Notes: a model not told the origin generated them from the letters alone. Shown: positions 8,426 to 20,447, counted from the stretch's first letter. The stretch is 64,000 nucleotides of DNA from Cognatitamlana onchidii (GCF_004804355.1 NZ_SRWZ01000002.1:496001-560000); one strand, 5' to 3'. A program made the numbers and translations.

Positions 8426-8513
8426 ACTTGTACTTTTTTGGCTTTTTCTTATGTCATTTACATGAGATGGTGTTTTAAACACATCTATTACAGTTAGTTA
8501 AAGTCTTTTTGTG

Positions 8514-8548
8514 TTTGTTTAATTCTTTTAAATCATAATTTAATTTTG
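8514..8548 (+). promoter_or_regulatory. promoter of the T9SS repeat-protein gene
   Basis: TTTG (8514-8517), a 23-base spacer and TAATTTTG (8541-8548) match both consensus boxes. If used, the leader is about 210 bases long and carries two hairpins, GTAAAACG/CGTTTTAC (8588-8617) and TAGCAA/TTGCTA (8636-8655). The rest of the 8426-8760 gap shows nothing else recognisable. Confidence 0.5.
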
Positions 8549-8760
8549 TATCTTTAATCAAATATTTTAGATTATTCTCTCTGCAAAGTAAAACGTTAAG
8601 AACTTCTGTCGTTTTACGTATAAGCAATTAATTAGTAGCAAAAAGGTAGTTGCTAAATATATAAGGTTTTAAATTGCTTCGTTTTTTTTCTAGTTTTTAA
8701 AGGATATTGTATAGGTAGTAACGGCTTATTTCAACATATTTTAATTTAAAGCTATTAATC

Positions 8761-9882
8761 ATGAAACAATTCTATTTTTTTTCAGTATTTATTTTCTTCT
8801 CGCTCTTTAGTTTTGCACAGAATTACAAGATAGAGACGAAAAAAATTTATTCTTGGGATACAAGTTCGAACCCTTCAGAATGGAAACACGATGTTACCGA
8901 GCAATATACTTATGATAACGGAGGAGATAAGGAAACGAAAATACTGGCATATCAAGTGCCAAGTATGGAAACGATTTATCAGATTACAAAGACTTATGAT
9001 GCTAACAATAACATAACATTAGCGATTCAGCAGTTTTGGGATAGTTCTTCAATGGAGTGGTTAAATGGCTCAAAAGTAACCTATGTTTATTATAATGGAT
9101 CAAGTAATTTAAAGGAAGAAACCAGAGAGACTTATAACTTTTTAACCATGAGTTACCAGAATAGTTCTAGAATTAAATATGAGTATGATGGTTCTAACTT
9201 AACTGTTCAGATTGACCAAAGATGGGATATCGGTATGAGTAAATGGGTTAACGAAGATAAATTGGAGTTATCCTACTCTTCTGGACTCGCTTCTCAAGGG
9301 GTGTTTAGCGAGTGGAATGAAAGCAGCGAAATGTGGGAACTAGACGAACGTATCCAAAGAAGTTACAATATGAATGATTTACCAGAAGAAGATTTTGGGG
9401 AAACATGGAATGGCAGTGGATGGGATACATCAGAAAGATCTTTATACTCATATATGGGGACACTTCAAACTGAGCAATTAACGCAAACGTGGAATGGTAG
9501 CAGCTGGGAAAACAGCGATAGAGCCTCGAGCGAGTATGACAATGGAAATAGAAGTGTTTTTACTTATGAAAATTGGGATTCTGGAACGGATAAGTGGCTT
9601 CCTGAATATAAAGAGGAAGCTACTTATAGTATGATAGGATTAAGTATAAGTACTTTTGAGGAAGATAGTTTTAAGGTGTTTCCTAATCCTGTTTCAACGG
9701 TGCTTAATATAAAATCTGCAGGAACCATTAATACTATAGAACTTTATAATTTACTAGGTAAAAAAGTACTGTCGTCAAATAAAGTCAATCAATTGAATGT
9801 AGAAGGCCTTAAATCGGGATTATATATTTTACGCGTAGATATAGAAAACAATAAATTTTCCAGAAAACTAGTAATTAAGTAA
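8761..9882 (+). CDS. secreted repeat protein with T9SS type A sorting domain
   Basis: 373 residues. A Sec signal peptide (residues 1-19, ending SLFSFAQ) is followed by about six repeat units of 30-45 residues. Each has a W(D/N)xxxxxW core with a Y-rich strand, for example around WDSSSMEWL, WDIGMSKWV, WNESSEMWEL, WNGSGWDTS, WNGSSWENS and WDSGTDKWL. The last ~70 residues form the sorting domain: FKVFPNPV start, LYNLLGKKV core, GLYILRV and terminal RKLVIK. The protein is therefore exported by the type IX system and probably attached to the cell surface. Ligand unknown; the repeats resemble YD-like beta repeats only loosely. Confidence 0.88.
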   Translation: MKQFYFFSVFIFFSLFSFAQNYKIETKKIYSWDTSSNPSEWKHDVTEQYTYDNGGDKETKILAYQVPSMETIYQITKTYDANNNITLAIQQFWDSSSMEWLNGSKVTYVYYNGSSNLKEETRETYNFLTMSYQNSSRIKYEYDGSNLTVQIDQRWDIGMSKWVNEDKLELSYSSGLASQGVFSEWNESSEMWELDERIQRSYNMNDLPEEDFGETWNGSGWDTSERSLYSYMGTLQTEQLTQTWNGSSWENSDRASSEYDNGNRSVFTYENWDSGTDKWLPEYKEEATYSMIGLSISTFEEDSFKVFPNPVSTVLNIKSAGTINTIELYNLLGKKVLSSNKVNQLNVEGLKSGLYILRVDIENNKFSRKLVIK

Positions 9883-9885
9883 CAA

Positions 9886-11046
9886 TTAATAATTTACATA
9901 ATCGACAATCTCTAAACCATAACCAATCAAACCAACGCGCTTGGTTTGTTTGGTGTTTGAAATGAGACGTAACTTATGGATGTTTAAGTCGTGCAATATT
10001 TGTGCGCCAATACCAAAATCTCTGTTATCCATATTAACCTTAGGAGCTTTAGCTATTTGCTTATTAGATTGATTTTCTTTTAAGTAGGCTAGTCTACTTA
10101 AAATATTCATAGATTGAGATTCTTGATTTATAAAAATAATAGCACCTTTTCCAGCATCATTAATGACTCTAAACATATCGTCTAGTTGCTTATCGGCATT
10201 ATTGGTTAGTGTTCCTAATATATCATTATTAACCAAGGTAGAATTAATGCGGGTTAGTACCTCCTCATGATCTTTCCATTGTCCTTTAGTAAGAGCAATA
10301 TGTATTTGATTGTTAGTGGTTTGCTTGTAGGCTCTTAACCTAAAACTTCCAAATCTTGTTGTTATTTGAAAATCTTCCTTTTTTTCAATTAAGGAGTCAT
10401 GTTGCATTCTGTAAGCAACCAAGTCTTCAATAGAAACAATTTTTAAATCCAGTTTATGGGCCACCTCAAATAATTCAGGGAGCCTAGCCATACTGCCATC
10501 TTCATTCATAATTTCCACAATGACTCCAGCTGGATTTAAACCTGCTAATCGAGCAAAATCAATGGCGGCTTCAGTATGTCCTGTTCTTCTTAAAACCCCA
10601 CCTTCTTTTGCTACCAGAGGAAAAATATGACCTGGACGTGCCAATTCAAAAGGTTTGGTGTCATGGTCAATGAGAGCCTTAATTGTTTTGGCTCTGTCAC
10701 TAGCAGATATACCTGTTGTTACTCCATTTCCACGCAAATCTACAGATACTGTAAAAGCAGTTTCCATGGGATCCGTATTATTACGAACCATCATATTTAG
10801 TTCCAATTCTTTGCATCTGTTTTCGGTAAGTGGCGCGCAAATAAGCCCTCTACCATGGGTAGCCATAAAGTTTATCATTTCTGGGGTAACCTTATCGGCT
10901 GCGGCCAAGAAATCACCTTCATTTTCACGGTTTTCATCGTCTACAACAATAATTACTTTTCCGTTTCTAATGTCATCAATAGCCTCATGAATGGTATTTA
11001 ATTTCAAAGGTGTACCGTTTTTTGGTGTCATGGTGTTTACTGTCAT
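9886..11046 (-). CDS. ribB: RibBA-like protein: active-looking DHBP synthase, degenerate GTP cyclohydrolase II
   Basis: 386 residues. The N-terminal domain (about 15-215) is 3,4-dihydroxy-2-butanone-4-phosphate synthase of riboflavin synthesis, with DDENRENEGD (36-45), HGRGLICAPL, RPGHIFPL and GHTEAA intact. The C-terminal domain has the length of GTP cyclohydrolase II but lacks its chemistry. At the three zinc cysteine positions I read Leu271, Asn282 and Ala284, and the RQEGR motif is NQESQ (307-311). It is probably mono-functional for DHBP synthesis, with cyclohydrolase supplied elsewhere. It follows the lptF/G gene. An alternative start is five codons in (MTPKNG). Confidence 0.9.
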   Translation of the reverse strand: MTVNTMTPKNGTPLKLNTIHEAIDDIRNGKVIIVVDDENRENEGDFLAAADKVTPEMINFMATHGRGLICAPLTENRCKELELNMMVRNNTDPMETAFTVSVDLRGNGVTTGISASDRAKTIKALIDHDTKPFELARPGHIFPLVAKEGGVLRRTGHTEAAIDFARLAGLNPAGVIVEIMNEDGSMARLPELFEVAHKLDLKIVSIEDLVAYRMQHDSLIEKKEDFQITTRFGSFRLRAYKQTTNNQIHIALTKGQWKDHEEVLTRINSTLVNNDILGTLTNNADKQLDDMFRVINDAGKGAIIFINQESQSMNILSRLAYLKENQSNKQIAKAPKVNMDNRDFGIGAQILHDLNIHKLRLISNTKQTKRVGLIGYGLEIVDYVNY

Positions 11047-11050
11047 AATG

Positions 11051-11058
11051 CAAAGATA
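11051..11058 (-). promoter_or_regulatory. -7 element (TATCTTTG) directly before ribBA
   Basis: Minus-strand TATCTTTG followed by only four bases before the first ATG. This implies a leaderless transcript from the first ATG, or a very short leader for the Met five codons in. Confidence 0.5.
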
Positions 11059-11182
11059 TTGCTTATTTTAAAGATTCTAAACTATTAGGGCTTTAGTCTT
11101 TGTTTGTTTAAGGTAGAGATTTAATAGTTTAGATAAATTGAGAGACCAATGAGAGCGTATTTTTCTAAATTTATAGAGTGGC

Positions 11183-13189
11183 TTAATCGGTAAGATGTAA
11201 ACTTTTGTCAACTTTTTTCTTCTCATATAAGTACACTAAAAAGTATGCAGGTAAGCCAATAAGAATAAAAACTATAGATCCAGTTAACGACTCCTTACCA
11301 ACATGCTTATTAAAAATAGAGCTACTTATAAAAGATCTAATTAAAGCGAAGAAATACAAGACTCCAACCAAAACTCCAAATATAAACAACGGATTTCCAA
11401 TGCATTCGTAGCCATTGTTTTCTAAAATCCTACCAGTTAAACTTAACACTGCAAAAATGATATAAAGTATAAATGCTAGTTGTGAATCTTCCGTAAATCT
11501 ATTTCTTAATCTAAAAGCTTCTTCAAATTTTTGATTGGTAAAATGCCCTGCAAATTTTAACTGTTGATTCGTAATACCTCTATTATTTAAAACAGAAAGT
11601 GCGGTGTTTTTGTAAGTTATGGAATAGTCATACTCCCTGTAATTTTTAATTATGTTAATAAGTTTATTGTTGTCGTAAGCATTTAAGGTTTCGTACTCTT
11701 TAGAGGAAACATCATATTTAGATTCGTCAGGATCGGTACTTGCTTGCTTAATGCCAAATACTTTCTTAAGAGGTTCTAAAATCCCTTGACCTTCAAATAG
11801 GCCTCTATCGGCTGTGGCGCGCTTGGTTAAAAAGAACCCAAGGGGCAACATAACTAAGGTAGAAAACCAGCTGGCTAATATTGGATTAAATCCGTCACTT
11901 TTTGCACTATTGGTGGCAAAAATACCAATAAAATGATACGTTAAAAACAACAGGATGGCTATAACCATAGGTAGACCAATACCTCCTTTTCTAATTAAGG
12001 CTCCAAGAGGTGCTCCAACAAAAAACAGAATAATACAGGCAAAGCCTAAGGCAAATTTTTCATGAAACGAAATGATGTGCCTATTTAGCCATGCTTTCGC
12101 GCTTTTTACTGTGGAGTCTTTAGATGTAATAATCTGTTTGGAACTTTTCAATGATTTTGTCGCAAAATCGACAAGCTCAATTTTATCTTTTGTTTTATAA
12201 ATATCTAACAGGTTGCCAGAATATTGAACGCTATCTGGCTTGCTTATTTTTTTATTTTTAACGGGACGAATGGAATTTCTATTAAACCTTGTAAAACCAG
12301 ACCGTTGATGTAAATTTTTAGAAAAAGCCCTATGGTCAACTTCACTGCGCTTAACTAAGGAATCAATGGTTGTATTTAATCCCACTATATTAAGCATATT
12401 GTATTTGTCGGTCTGAGACTCGTCATCAAAATTTACTTCATTGAGTTTCGATAAGTCAATATTGATTACTTTTTTCTCAAAAGAGCTTTTCACAAATGGT
12501 TTCTTCTCTTTTTCTTTTGTTTTTTTAGGTGAAAGATCACTGTAATAATAACCATCTAGTAAAATTAGTTTTAGTACGTTTGAATCCTTTTCACTCGCTA
12601 ATTCTCCAGTTTTAGATTTAATTACAGTCGCATTTGTTCTTCCGTCGTTACCCTTAACATGAATGGTAACATCCTTTAAAAACTGATCTCTATCGCCGTA
12701 TTTGTCTATAAATTTAATGTTGTAGGTGCCTACTTCATTAAATTGTCCTTCTGCCAATAACATAGCCGGTTTTAATTTGGCTATGTTACGCCTTAGATTA
12801 TAGGACTTTAATTCGGCCCAAGGAATAACATTGTTAGAAAACAAAAATGTTAAGATGCCCAAGCCTACAATAAAAATACTTAAACCAGACATAGCACGTT
12901 GAAGCGAGATTCCTGTAGATTTCATGGCAGCGAACTCGTAATTCTCGGCAAAACTCCCAAACACCATAATGGAAGCCAAAAGTATGGTTAGTGGTAAAAC
13001 TAAGGGAATTAGTTTTGGCATGAAATAGACCAGAAATTTTACAATAACTATAATGTCTAAATCTTTCCCTGCCAGTTCCTTAATATAAAGCCAGATAGTC
13101 TGTAAAATAAAAATCAGCATGAGTATAATAAACACGCTGAGGAAGGTTTTAAGATAAGAGGTTAATATGTAGCGATCTAGAATTTTCAC
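11183..13189 (-). CDS. LptF/LptG-family lipopolysaccharide export permease
   Basis: 668-residue inner-membrane protein of the YjgP/YjgQ family, the permease that lifts LPS from the inner membrane to the Lpt bridge. There are three N-terminal membrane helices (about 10-120), a periplasmic beta domain (about 130-370), then three helices (about 375-470). A ~190-residue extension with further hydrophobic segments makes it longer than the ~360-residue E. coli proteins; this form is usual in Bacteroidetes. It ends 8 bases before the lolA stop side and belongs to the ftsK-lolA-lptF/G run. No partner permease or LptB lies in the window. Confidence 0.9.
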   Translation of the reverse strand: MKILDRYILTSYLKTFLSVFIILMLIFILQTIWLYIKELAGKDLDIIVIVKFLVYFMPKLIPLVLPLTILLASIMVFGSFAENYEFAAMKSTGISLQRAMSGLSIFIVGLGILTFLFSNNVIPWAELKSYNLRRNIAKLKPAMLLAEGQFNEVGTYNIKFIDKYGDRDQFLKDVTIHVKGNDGRTNATVIKSKTGELASEKDSNVLKLILLDGYYYSDLSPKKTKEKEKKPFVKSSFEKKVINIDLSKLNEVNFDDESQTDKYNMLNIVGLNTTIDSLVKRSEVDHRAFSKNLHQRSGFTRFNRNSIRPVKNKKISKPDSVQYSGNLLDIYKTKDKIELVDFATKSLKSSKQIITSKDSTVKSAKAWLNRHIISFHEKFALGFACIILFFVGAPLGALIRKGGIGLPMVIAILLFLTYHFIGIFATNSAKSDGFNPILASWFSTLVMLPLGFFLTKRATADRGLFEGQGILEPLKKVFGIKQASTDPDESKYDVSSKEYETLNAYDNNKLINIIKNYREYDYSITYKNTALSVLNNRGITNQQLKFAGHFTNQKFEEAFRLRNRFTEDSQLAFILYIIFAVLSLTGRILENNGYECIGNPLFIFGVLVGVLYFFALIRSFISSSIFNKHVGKESLTGSIVFILIGLPAYFLVYLYEKKKVDKSLHLTD

Positions 13190-13197
13190 TTATAAGC

Positions 13198-13833
13198 TTA
13201 GTCGAGGTTATTGATGTAATAGTCTTTATACTTATTAGCATCAAACACAAATAAAGTTTTTGATAAAGGCTGGTTGGTTTCAAAAGTGCTTACCGTAAGA
13301 GTCGTTTTAGTACCGTTTTTGCCAGTTTGAATTAAGTTATAAATATGTTTGGTTTGAGCGTCAATTCCTAAAAGGATATTCTCTATTTCTGAATTAGAAT
13401 CAATAGGAATTAATTTGACATATTGTATTTTTCTGCCTTTTATGTTTTGCTCAATATCTAGTTTATATGTGTATCCATCTTCATAAAAAGATAACATTTT
13501 ACTAGGTGTAATACTATTATTATCTTCATCAATATTAGAAGTTATAGAAACTTCTTCATCTTCAGCACTTATGCTGTATAATGCTTTGCCATCAAAAAGC
13601 CGTGTCACTCCAAGAATATTCAATCGGTATTTATCGCCCTGCATAACCACATCTCCTTTGGTTTCTTGTTTAATATGCTCTGAAGTGTTTTCTAAAACAT
13701 ACTTAAAATCTAGACTTATGTTGTCATAACTCTTTACTTTCTCCGACACTTCTTTTAGCAAAGTTTCCGCATTGATTTGGGCAAATGTGTGTATACTAAA
13801 GGTCAGTATTAATATGGTAATGATTCTTTTCAT
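13198..13833 (-). CDS. lolA: outer-membrane lipoprotein carrier LolA
   Basis: 211 residues from the ATG at 13833. The frame extends to 13854, but that start would overlap ftsK and precede the signal peptide MKRIITILILTFSIHTFAQ. The mature protein is a LolA-type periplasmic chaperone: KETKGDVVMQGDKYRL, and GKALYSIS-like strands, form the half-barrel. It ferries lipoproteins to the outer membrane. It lies immediately downstream of ftsK and upstream of the LPS permease, a usual Flavobacteria arrangement. Confidence 0.88.
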   Translation of the reverse strand: MKRIITILILTFSIHTFAQINAETLLKEVSEKVKSYDNISLDFKYVLENTSEHIKQETKGDVVMQGDKYRLNILGVTRLFDGKALYSISAEDEEVSITSNIDEDNNSITPSKMLSFYEDGYTYKLDIEQNIKGRKIQYVKLIPIDSNSEIENILLGIDAQTKHIYNLIQTGKNGTKTTLTVSTFETNQPLSKTLFVFDANKYKDYYINNLD

Positions 13834-13843
13834 GCTCTTATAA

Positions 13844-16234
13844 TTATATTTCATTTTCTAAGTGTTGATCTAAAGCTTGTAAATCTGGAATTAAAACTTG
13901 TCGCGCTTTACTTCCTTCAAAGGGACCTACAATACCAGCAGCTTCTAATTGATCTATGAGTCTTCCGGCTCTATTGTACCCTAATTTAAGTTTTCGCTGC
14001 AGCAAAGACGCCGATCCTTGTTGTGCAGTTACAATCACTATGGCGGCATCTTTAAACAATTTATCTCGGTCCGAAATGTCTATATCAAGACTTGTGCCAC
14101 TCTCTTCACCAATATATTCTGGCAACATATAGGCATCAGGATATGCTTTTTGAGATCCGATGTAGTCTGTTATTTTTTCGACTTCGGGGGTATCTACAAA
14201 AGCACATTGTACACGAATAAGGTCGTTGCCCTGAGTGTATAACATATCGCCTCGTCCAATAAGCTGGTCGGCACCAGAGCCATCTAAAATAGTACGTGAG
14301 TCAATTTTAGAAGTTACCCTAAAGGCTATTCTTGCCGGGAAATTGGCCTTAATAATACCAGTAATAACATTAACAGAAGGGCGTTGCGTGGCAATGATTA
14401 AATGAATACCAATGGCGCGTGCCAATTGTGCTAATCTTGCGATAGGCGTTTCCACTTCCTTTCCGGCCGTCATAATCAAATCGGCAAACTCATCAACCAC
14501 CAGTACTATGTATGGCAAAAATTGATGCCCATCATTAGGATTTAATTTTCTAGCCTTAAATTTTGCGTTGTACTCTGCTATATTTCTGCACATGGCATTT
14601 TTAAGCAGTTCATATCGATTATCCATTTCAATACAAAGCGAATTCAAAGTATTAATCACTTTTGTATTATCTGTAATAATGGCATCCTCGCTATCAGGCA
14701 ATTTTGCTAAATAATGACGTTCAATTTTATTGAATAGCGTAAGCTCAACTTTTTTAGGATCAACGAGTATGAATTTAACTTCGGCCGGATGCTTTTTATA
14801 GAGTAAGGAGGTTAATACAGCGTTTAGCCCAACCGATTTACCTTGCCCTGTTGCTCCTGCCATGAGTAAGTGAGGCATTTTTGCTAAATCAACAACAAAA
14901 GTTTCGTTGCTAATAGTTTTACCAAGAGCAATAGGTAACTGCATATTGGAGTTTTGGAACTTCTTTGAAGCAATAACAGAGCGCATCGAGACAATGGTAG
15001 AGTTCTTATTAGGGACTTCAATACCAATGGTTCCTTTACCTGGTATTGGTGCAATAATACGAATACCTAAGGCAGATAATGATAAAGCAATATCATCTTC
15101 CAAATTCTTTATTTTAGATATTCTAATCCCAGCTTCAGGAACAATTTCATATAGGGTAACCGTAGGGCCTATGGTTGCTTTTATGCTTGCAATACCTATT
15201 TTGTAATTATTGAGGGTTTCAACAATTCTGTTTTTGTTTTCTTCAAGTTCTTCTTGATTTATCTTGATGCCTTCGGTATCATATTTCTTTAAAAGATCTA
15301 ATGTTGGGAATTGATATTTTGCTAGTTCTAAAGTAGGATCAAATTGCCCAAAATCTTCAACTAGCTTCTGGGCTAAATTGTTAGATTCGGAGACTTCCTC
15401 TTTTAAATCTTCAACTTTTATTTCAAGTTCAGGAGTCTCTTCAATTTCAGGTTCAGTAACCTTAACTTGAAGAGGGGCCGTTTCAGCTTTTATTTTTTTC
15501 TCAACTACTTCTGCTTCAGGTTTTTTATTTTCTAAAGGAATTTCAAAAGCGGTTTTTATAGCTTCAGCTTCATCAGACAAATTGTTATCAACAGGAATAA
15601 TGAGGTCCTCCTTGAGTTCAGAAAGATCACCTTGTATATTTTTCTTCGTAGATTTAAATAATCCAGAAATGCTTTCAAAAGTAACCTGAAACCTTATAGC
15701 TAGATAGGTTATTAGCCCAAATACTAATAAAAGTAAAACACCAATTTTTCCTATATAATCTTGAAGATACGTATTGGTTTCAAAACCTATAGTACCTCCA
15801 AGTATGTCATATTGTTTATTAAAAAAGCCTAAAAGAATTGAAAACCAAATCACAATAAGAGTACCCCAAAACCAGTGTTTTGCTAACTTAGTTTTACTCA
15901 AATCCATTAGCACATAAACCCCTGATAGAAAAATCAAACCAGAAAAGATAAAAGAAGGAATTCCAAAACCTCTTTGAATAAAAAGATCACTTAGCCATGC
16001 CCCAGACTTGCTCAACCAGTTTTTTGTTTTTACTTCTCTGGCAGCAAATTCTGAGAGGGCACTTTGGTCGGCCTCACCTGTAAATAAAAAGGAGATAAAC
16101 GCGATAGCCAGTAATATGCCCAATATTACCAAAAAACTACCAAGCACCAGCTTTTGTTGATTTGACAACTTAAAACTGGGCATTTTTATTTGTTTTTTAG
16201 GTGCTTTTTTAGTTTTGGGTTTGCGTTTAGCCAT
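13844..16234 (-). CDS. ftsK: DNA translocase FtsK/SpoIIIE
   Basis: 796 residues. Four N-terminal membrane helices (about 28-180), a short acidic linker (about 200-290), the alpha domain, then the RecA-like motor with Walker A GATGQGKS and Walker B LVVDEFAD. The ATQRPSV motif is present. A C-terminal winged-helix gamma domain (about 725-790, from GSASLLQRKL) reads chromosome-orienting sites. It pumps the terminus region through the division septum for dimer resolution. First gene of the ftsK-lolA-lptF/G run. Confidence 0.97.
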   Translation of the reverse strand: MAKRKPKTKKAPKKQIKMPSFKLSNQQKLVLGSFLVILGILLAIAFISFLFTGEADQSALSEFAAREVKTKNWLSKSGAWLSDLFIQRGFGIPSFIFSGLIFLSGVYVLMDLSKTKLAKHWFWGTLIVIWFSILLGFFNKQYDILGGTIGFETNTYLQDYIGKIGVLLLLVFGLITYLAIRFQVTFESISGLFKSTKKNIQGDLSELKEDLIIPVDNNLSDEAEAIKTAFEIPLENKKPEAEVVEKKIKAETAPLQVKVTEPEIEETPELEIKVEDLKEEVSESNNLAQKLVEDFGQFDPTLELAKYQFPTLDLLKKYDTEGIKINQEELEENKNRIVETLNNYKIGIASIKATIGPTVTLYEIVPEAGIRISKIKNLEDDIALSLSALGIRIIAPIPGKGTIGIEVPNKNSTIVSMRSVIASKKFQNSNMQLPIALGKTISNETFVVDLAKMPHLLMAGATGQGKSVGLNAVLTSLLYKKHPAEVKFILVDPKKVELTLFNKIERHYLAKLPDSEDAIITDNTKVINTLNSLCIEMDNRYELLKNAMCRNIAEYNAKFKARKLNPNDGHQFLPYIVLVVDEFADLIMTAGKEVETPIARLAQLARAIGIHLIIATQRPSVNVITGIIKANFPARIAFRVTSKIDSRTILDGSGADQLIGRGDMLYTQGNDLIRVQCAFVDTPEVEKITDYIGSQKAYPDAYMLPEYIGEESGTSLDIDISDRDKLFKDAAIVIVTAQQGSASLLQRKLKLGYNRAGRLIDQLEAAGIVGPFEGSKARQVLIPDLQALDQHLENEI

Positions 16235-16301
16235 TAATAGCTTGTTGGTTTAATTTCAAACATTAAAAAATTGCTTGTACTGAATTGTTTTCACAATGCA
16301 A

Positions 16302-16331
16302 CAAAAATACAAATTACTAACGTTAACGAAA
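16302..16331 (-). promoter_or_regulatory. promoter of the ftsK operon
   Basis: Minus strand: TTTC (complement of 16328-16331) followed, 18 bases on, by TATTTTTG (complement of 16302-16309). The -7 box is perfect and the -33 box differs by one base. Confidence 0.55.
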
Positions 16332-16412
16332 CTTTATTTTGAAAAATTGCACCAGTTACATATTATGAATATGTGCCAAGCTTTTTACATAATAAAGGAC
16401 TCTTAGGCGGGG

Positions 16413-16781
16413 TTAAAATACTTTCGGAATATATATGATTAATCCAGCTATTGAAGCAAAAACGGAAGCAATAAATACAGCTCCTGCGGCAAGATCTTTA
16501 ATCAATCCAATTTTTGAATGTCTTTCTGGATGAATAAAATTTGCAATTTCTTCAATAGCTGTATTCATACCTTCCATACTCATAACCAGTCCAATAGCCA
16601 ATGTTTGTAAAATCCATTCATTAGTAGAAATCTTGAAATAGAATCCAGCTATGGTAACAATTACACCAATGGCGCATTGCACCTGAATACTCGCCTCGGT
16701 TTTTAATAGTAATAATGCCCCCTTAAAAGCATACCCAACACTTTTTATTCTATTTTTAAAAAAGGATTCCTTTTTATTCAT
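16413..16781 (-). CDS. dgkA: diacylglycerol kinase (DgkA family)
   Basis: 122-residue integral membrane kinase with three hydrophobic helices. The family motif EGMNTAIEEIANF includes the catalytic Glu and Asn. It phosphorylates diacylglycerol or undecaprenol in the inner membrane. The start overlaps the end of tpx by 8 bases, indicating translational coupling. Confidence 0.9.
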   Translation of the reverse strand: MNKKESFFKNRIKSVGYAFKGALLLLKTEASIQVQCAIGVIVTIAGFYFKISTNEWILQTLAIGLVMSMEGMNTAIEEIANFIHPERHSKIGLIKDLAAGAVFIASVFASIAGLIIYIPKVF

Positions 16782-17280
16782 TGTAAAGCACTTCTAAAGC
16801 TGCTTTATAGTTAGGTTCTTCTCCAGTTTCAGAAACTTGTTCAGTATAAATTATTTTGCCATGTGAGTCTGTAACAATAATAGATCTCGAAAGTAGTCCA
16901 GAAAATTTACCAGTTTCAAAAATTAAACCGTTTGCTTTTCCAAAGGCGCCTGTTTTAAAATCAGATAGCATAATTACATTTTCTAAGCCTTCAGCAGCAC
17001 AAAATTGATCTTGTGCAAAAGGTAAGTCTCTGGAAACACACAGAACTTTAGTGTTTTCCAATTCGCTTGCTTCAGTGTTAAATTGTCTTACAGAAGCTGC
17101 ACATACTCTAGTATTTACACTAGGAAAAATATTTAGAACTAACTTGTTACCAGCAAAATCATTAAGTGTTTTAGAAGATAGGTCTGTTGCTACCAATTCA
17201 AAATCTTGTAATTGAGATCCAATTACTGGTAAACTTCCGGAAGTTTTTACTGGGGTTCCGCCCAAAGTGATATTAGCCAT
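16774..17280 (-). CDS. tpx: thiol peroxidase (atypical 2-Cys peroxiredoxin)
   Basis: 168 residues, the family length. The peroxidatic Cys60 lies in NTRVCAAS and the resolving Cys94 in DQFCAAEG, matching the Cys61/Cys95 pair of E. coli Tpx. It reduces peroxides with thioredoxin as electron donor. It lies divergent from katG and overlaps dgkA. Confidence 0.95.
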   Translation of the reverse strand: MANITLGGTPVKTSGSLPVIGSQLQDFELVATDLSSKTLNDFAGNKLVLNIFPSVNTRVCAASVRQFNTEASELENTKVLCVSRDLPFAQDQFCAAEGLENVIMLSDFKTGAFGKANGLIFETGKFSGLLSRSIIVTDSHGKIIYTEQVSETGEEPNYKAALEVLYNE

Positions 17281-17534
17281 TTTTTGTTTTTTTTAGAACG
17301 ACTAAAATAAGCATATTTAAAATGTAAAGACCCGAAAACATCATCTTTATGAAATAATTATGACGAAGATATTACAAACTCTAAAAACACAAGTATTAGT
17401 TTAAATTATGGTTTTTTGACCAATAATAAGTTTTTTCAATGAAAATATAATATATAAAGATATGTTGGTTGTATTTTGAATCTATACAATCCTTAACTTT
17501 ATGGGAACTAGAGGAAGGATATTAATTAAAATAA

Positions 17535-19733
<2,199 letters not shown>

Positions 19734-19804
19734 AATAAATGTAAGTACTAAAGGAAATGGGATGGGTTTTAAGCTTATCCCTTTTCTGTTTATAAAATCC
19801 TACC

Positions 19805-20275
19805 ATGAACGAAAACGAATTATTTTTTAAAACCATACAAACGGGTAATATTGAAGCCCTGAAAGCTCAATTAAACAGAAATCCAGATTTGGTTAATACT
19901 AAAGACGCAAGAGGTTTTACACCGCTTATTTTTGCGTCTTATTTTGATAAAGTTGAAGTTGTTAAAACTTTAGTGGAACATCAAGTAACGATTGATGCTA
20001 CCGATACCCAAGGTAATACCGCGTTAATAGGTGTTGCCTTTAAAGGGAATACGAGTTTAGCAGATGTACTAATAAAACATGGCGCACATGTTAATGCCAA
20101 AAATAATAATGGCGTAACACCTTTGATTTTTGCAACCATGTATAATCAAGTTGGTATGGTCGATTTATTGTTAAAACATAAAGCAGATAAACGCTTAAAA
20201 GATAATGAGGGTAAAATAGCTTTAAACTATGCTGAAGAAAAAGGGTTTAAGGGGATTTTAGAGTTGTTGCATTGA
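19805..20275 (+). CDS. ankyrin-repeat protein, probable partner of KatG
   Basis: 156 residues made almost entirely of four ankyrin repeats, with G(F/N)TPLIFA and GNTALIGVA helix-turn-helix cores. No signal peptide or membrane helix is visible, so it is probably cytoplasmic. It directly follows katG and precedes a terminator. In Pseudomonas aeruginosa an ankyrin protein (AnkB, membrane-bound there) is encoded with catalase KatB and supports its activity; a similar role is inferred here from position only. Confidence 0.85.
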   Translation: MNENELFFKTIQTGNIEALKAQLNRNPDLVNTKDARGFTPLIFASYFDKVEVVKTLVEHQVTIDATDTQGNTALIGVAFKGNTSLADVLIKHGAHVNAKNNNGVTPLIFATMYNQVGMVDLLLKHKADKRLKDNEGKIALNYAEEKGFKGILELLH

Positions 20276-20398
20276 GTTATCTATAAACCATTTTCATGGG
20301 TTTTTCGTTTACTAGTTGGTTACGTCGTTTTAGTGAGGCATTGCAGATAGGAAAATAGGTGGCTGAATATTTTTGCAAAGTCAATATTTGAGAATAAA

Positions 20399-20424
20399 AA
20401 AACCACTTCAATTGAAGTGGTTTT
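20399..20424. terminator. bidirectional terminator
   Basis: Perfect palindrome AAAACCACTTCAA/TTGAAGTGGTTTT between two convergent gene groups. A-rich on one side and T-rich on the other, so it can act for both strands. Confidence 0.85.
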
Positions 20425-20447
20425 ATAAACTAATTTTTCTTTTTCAA

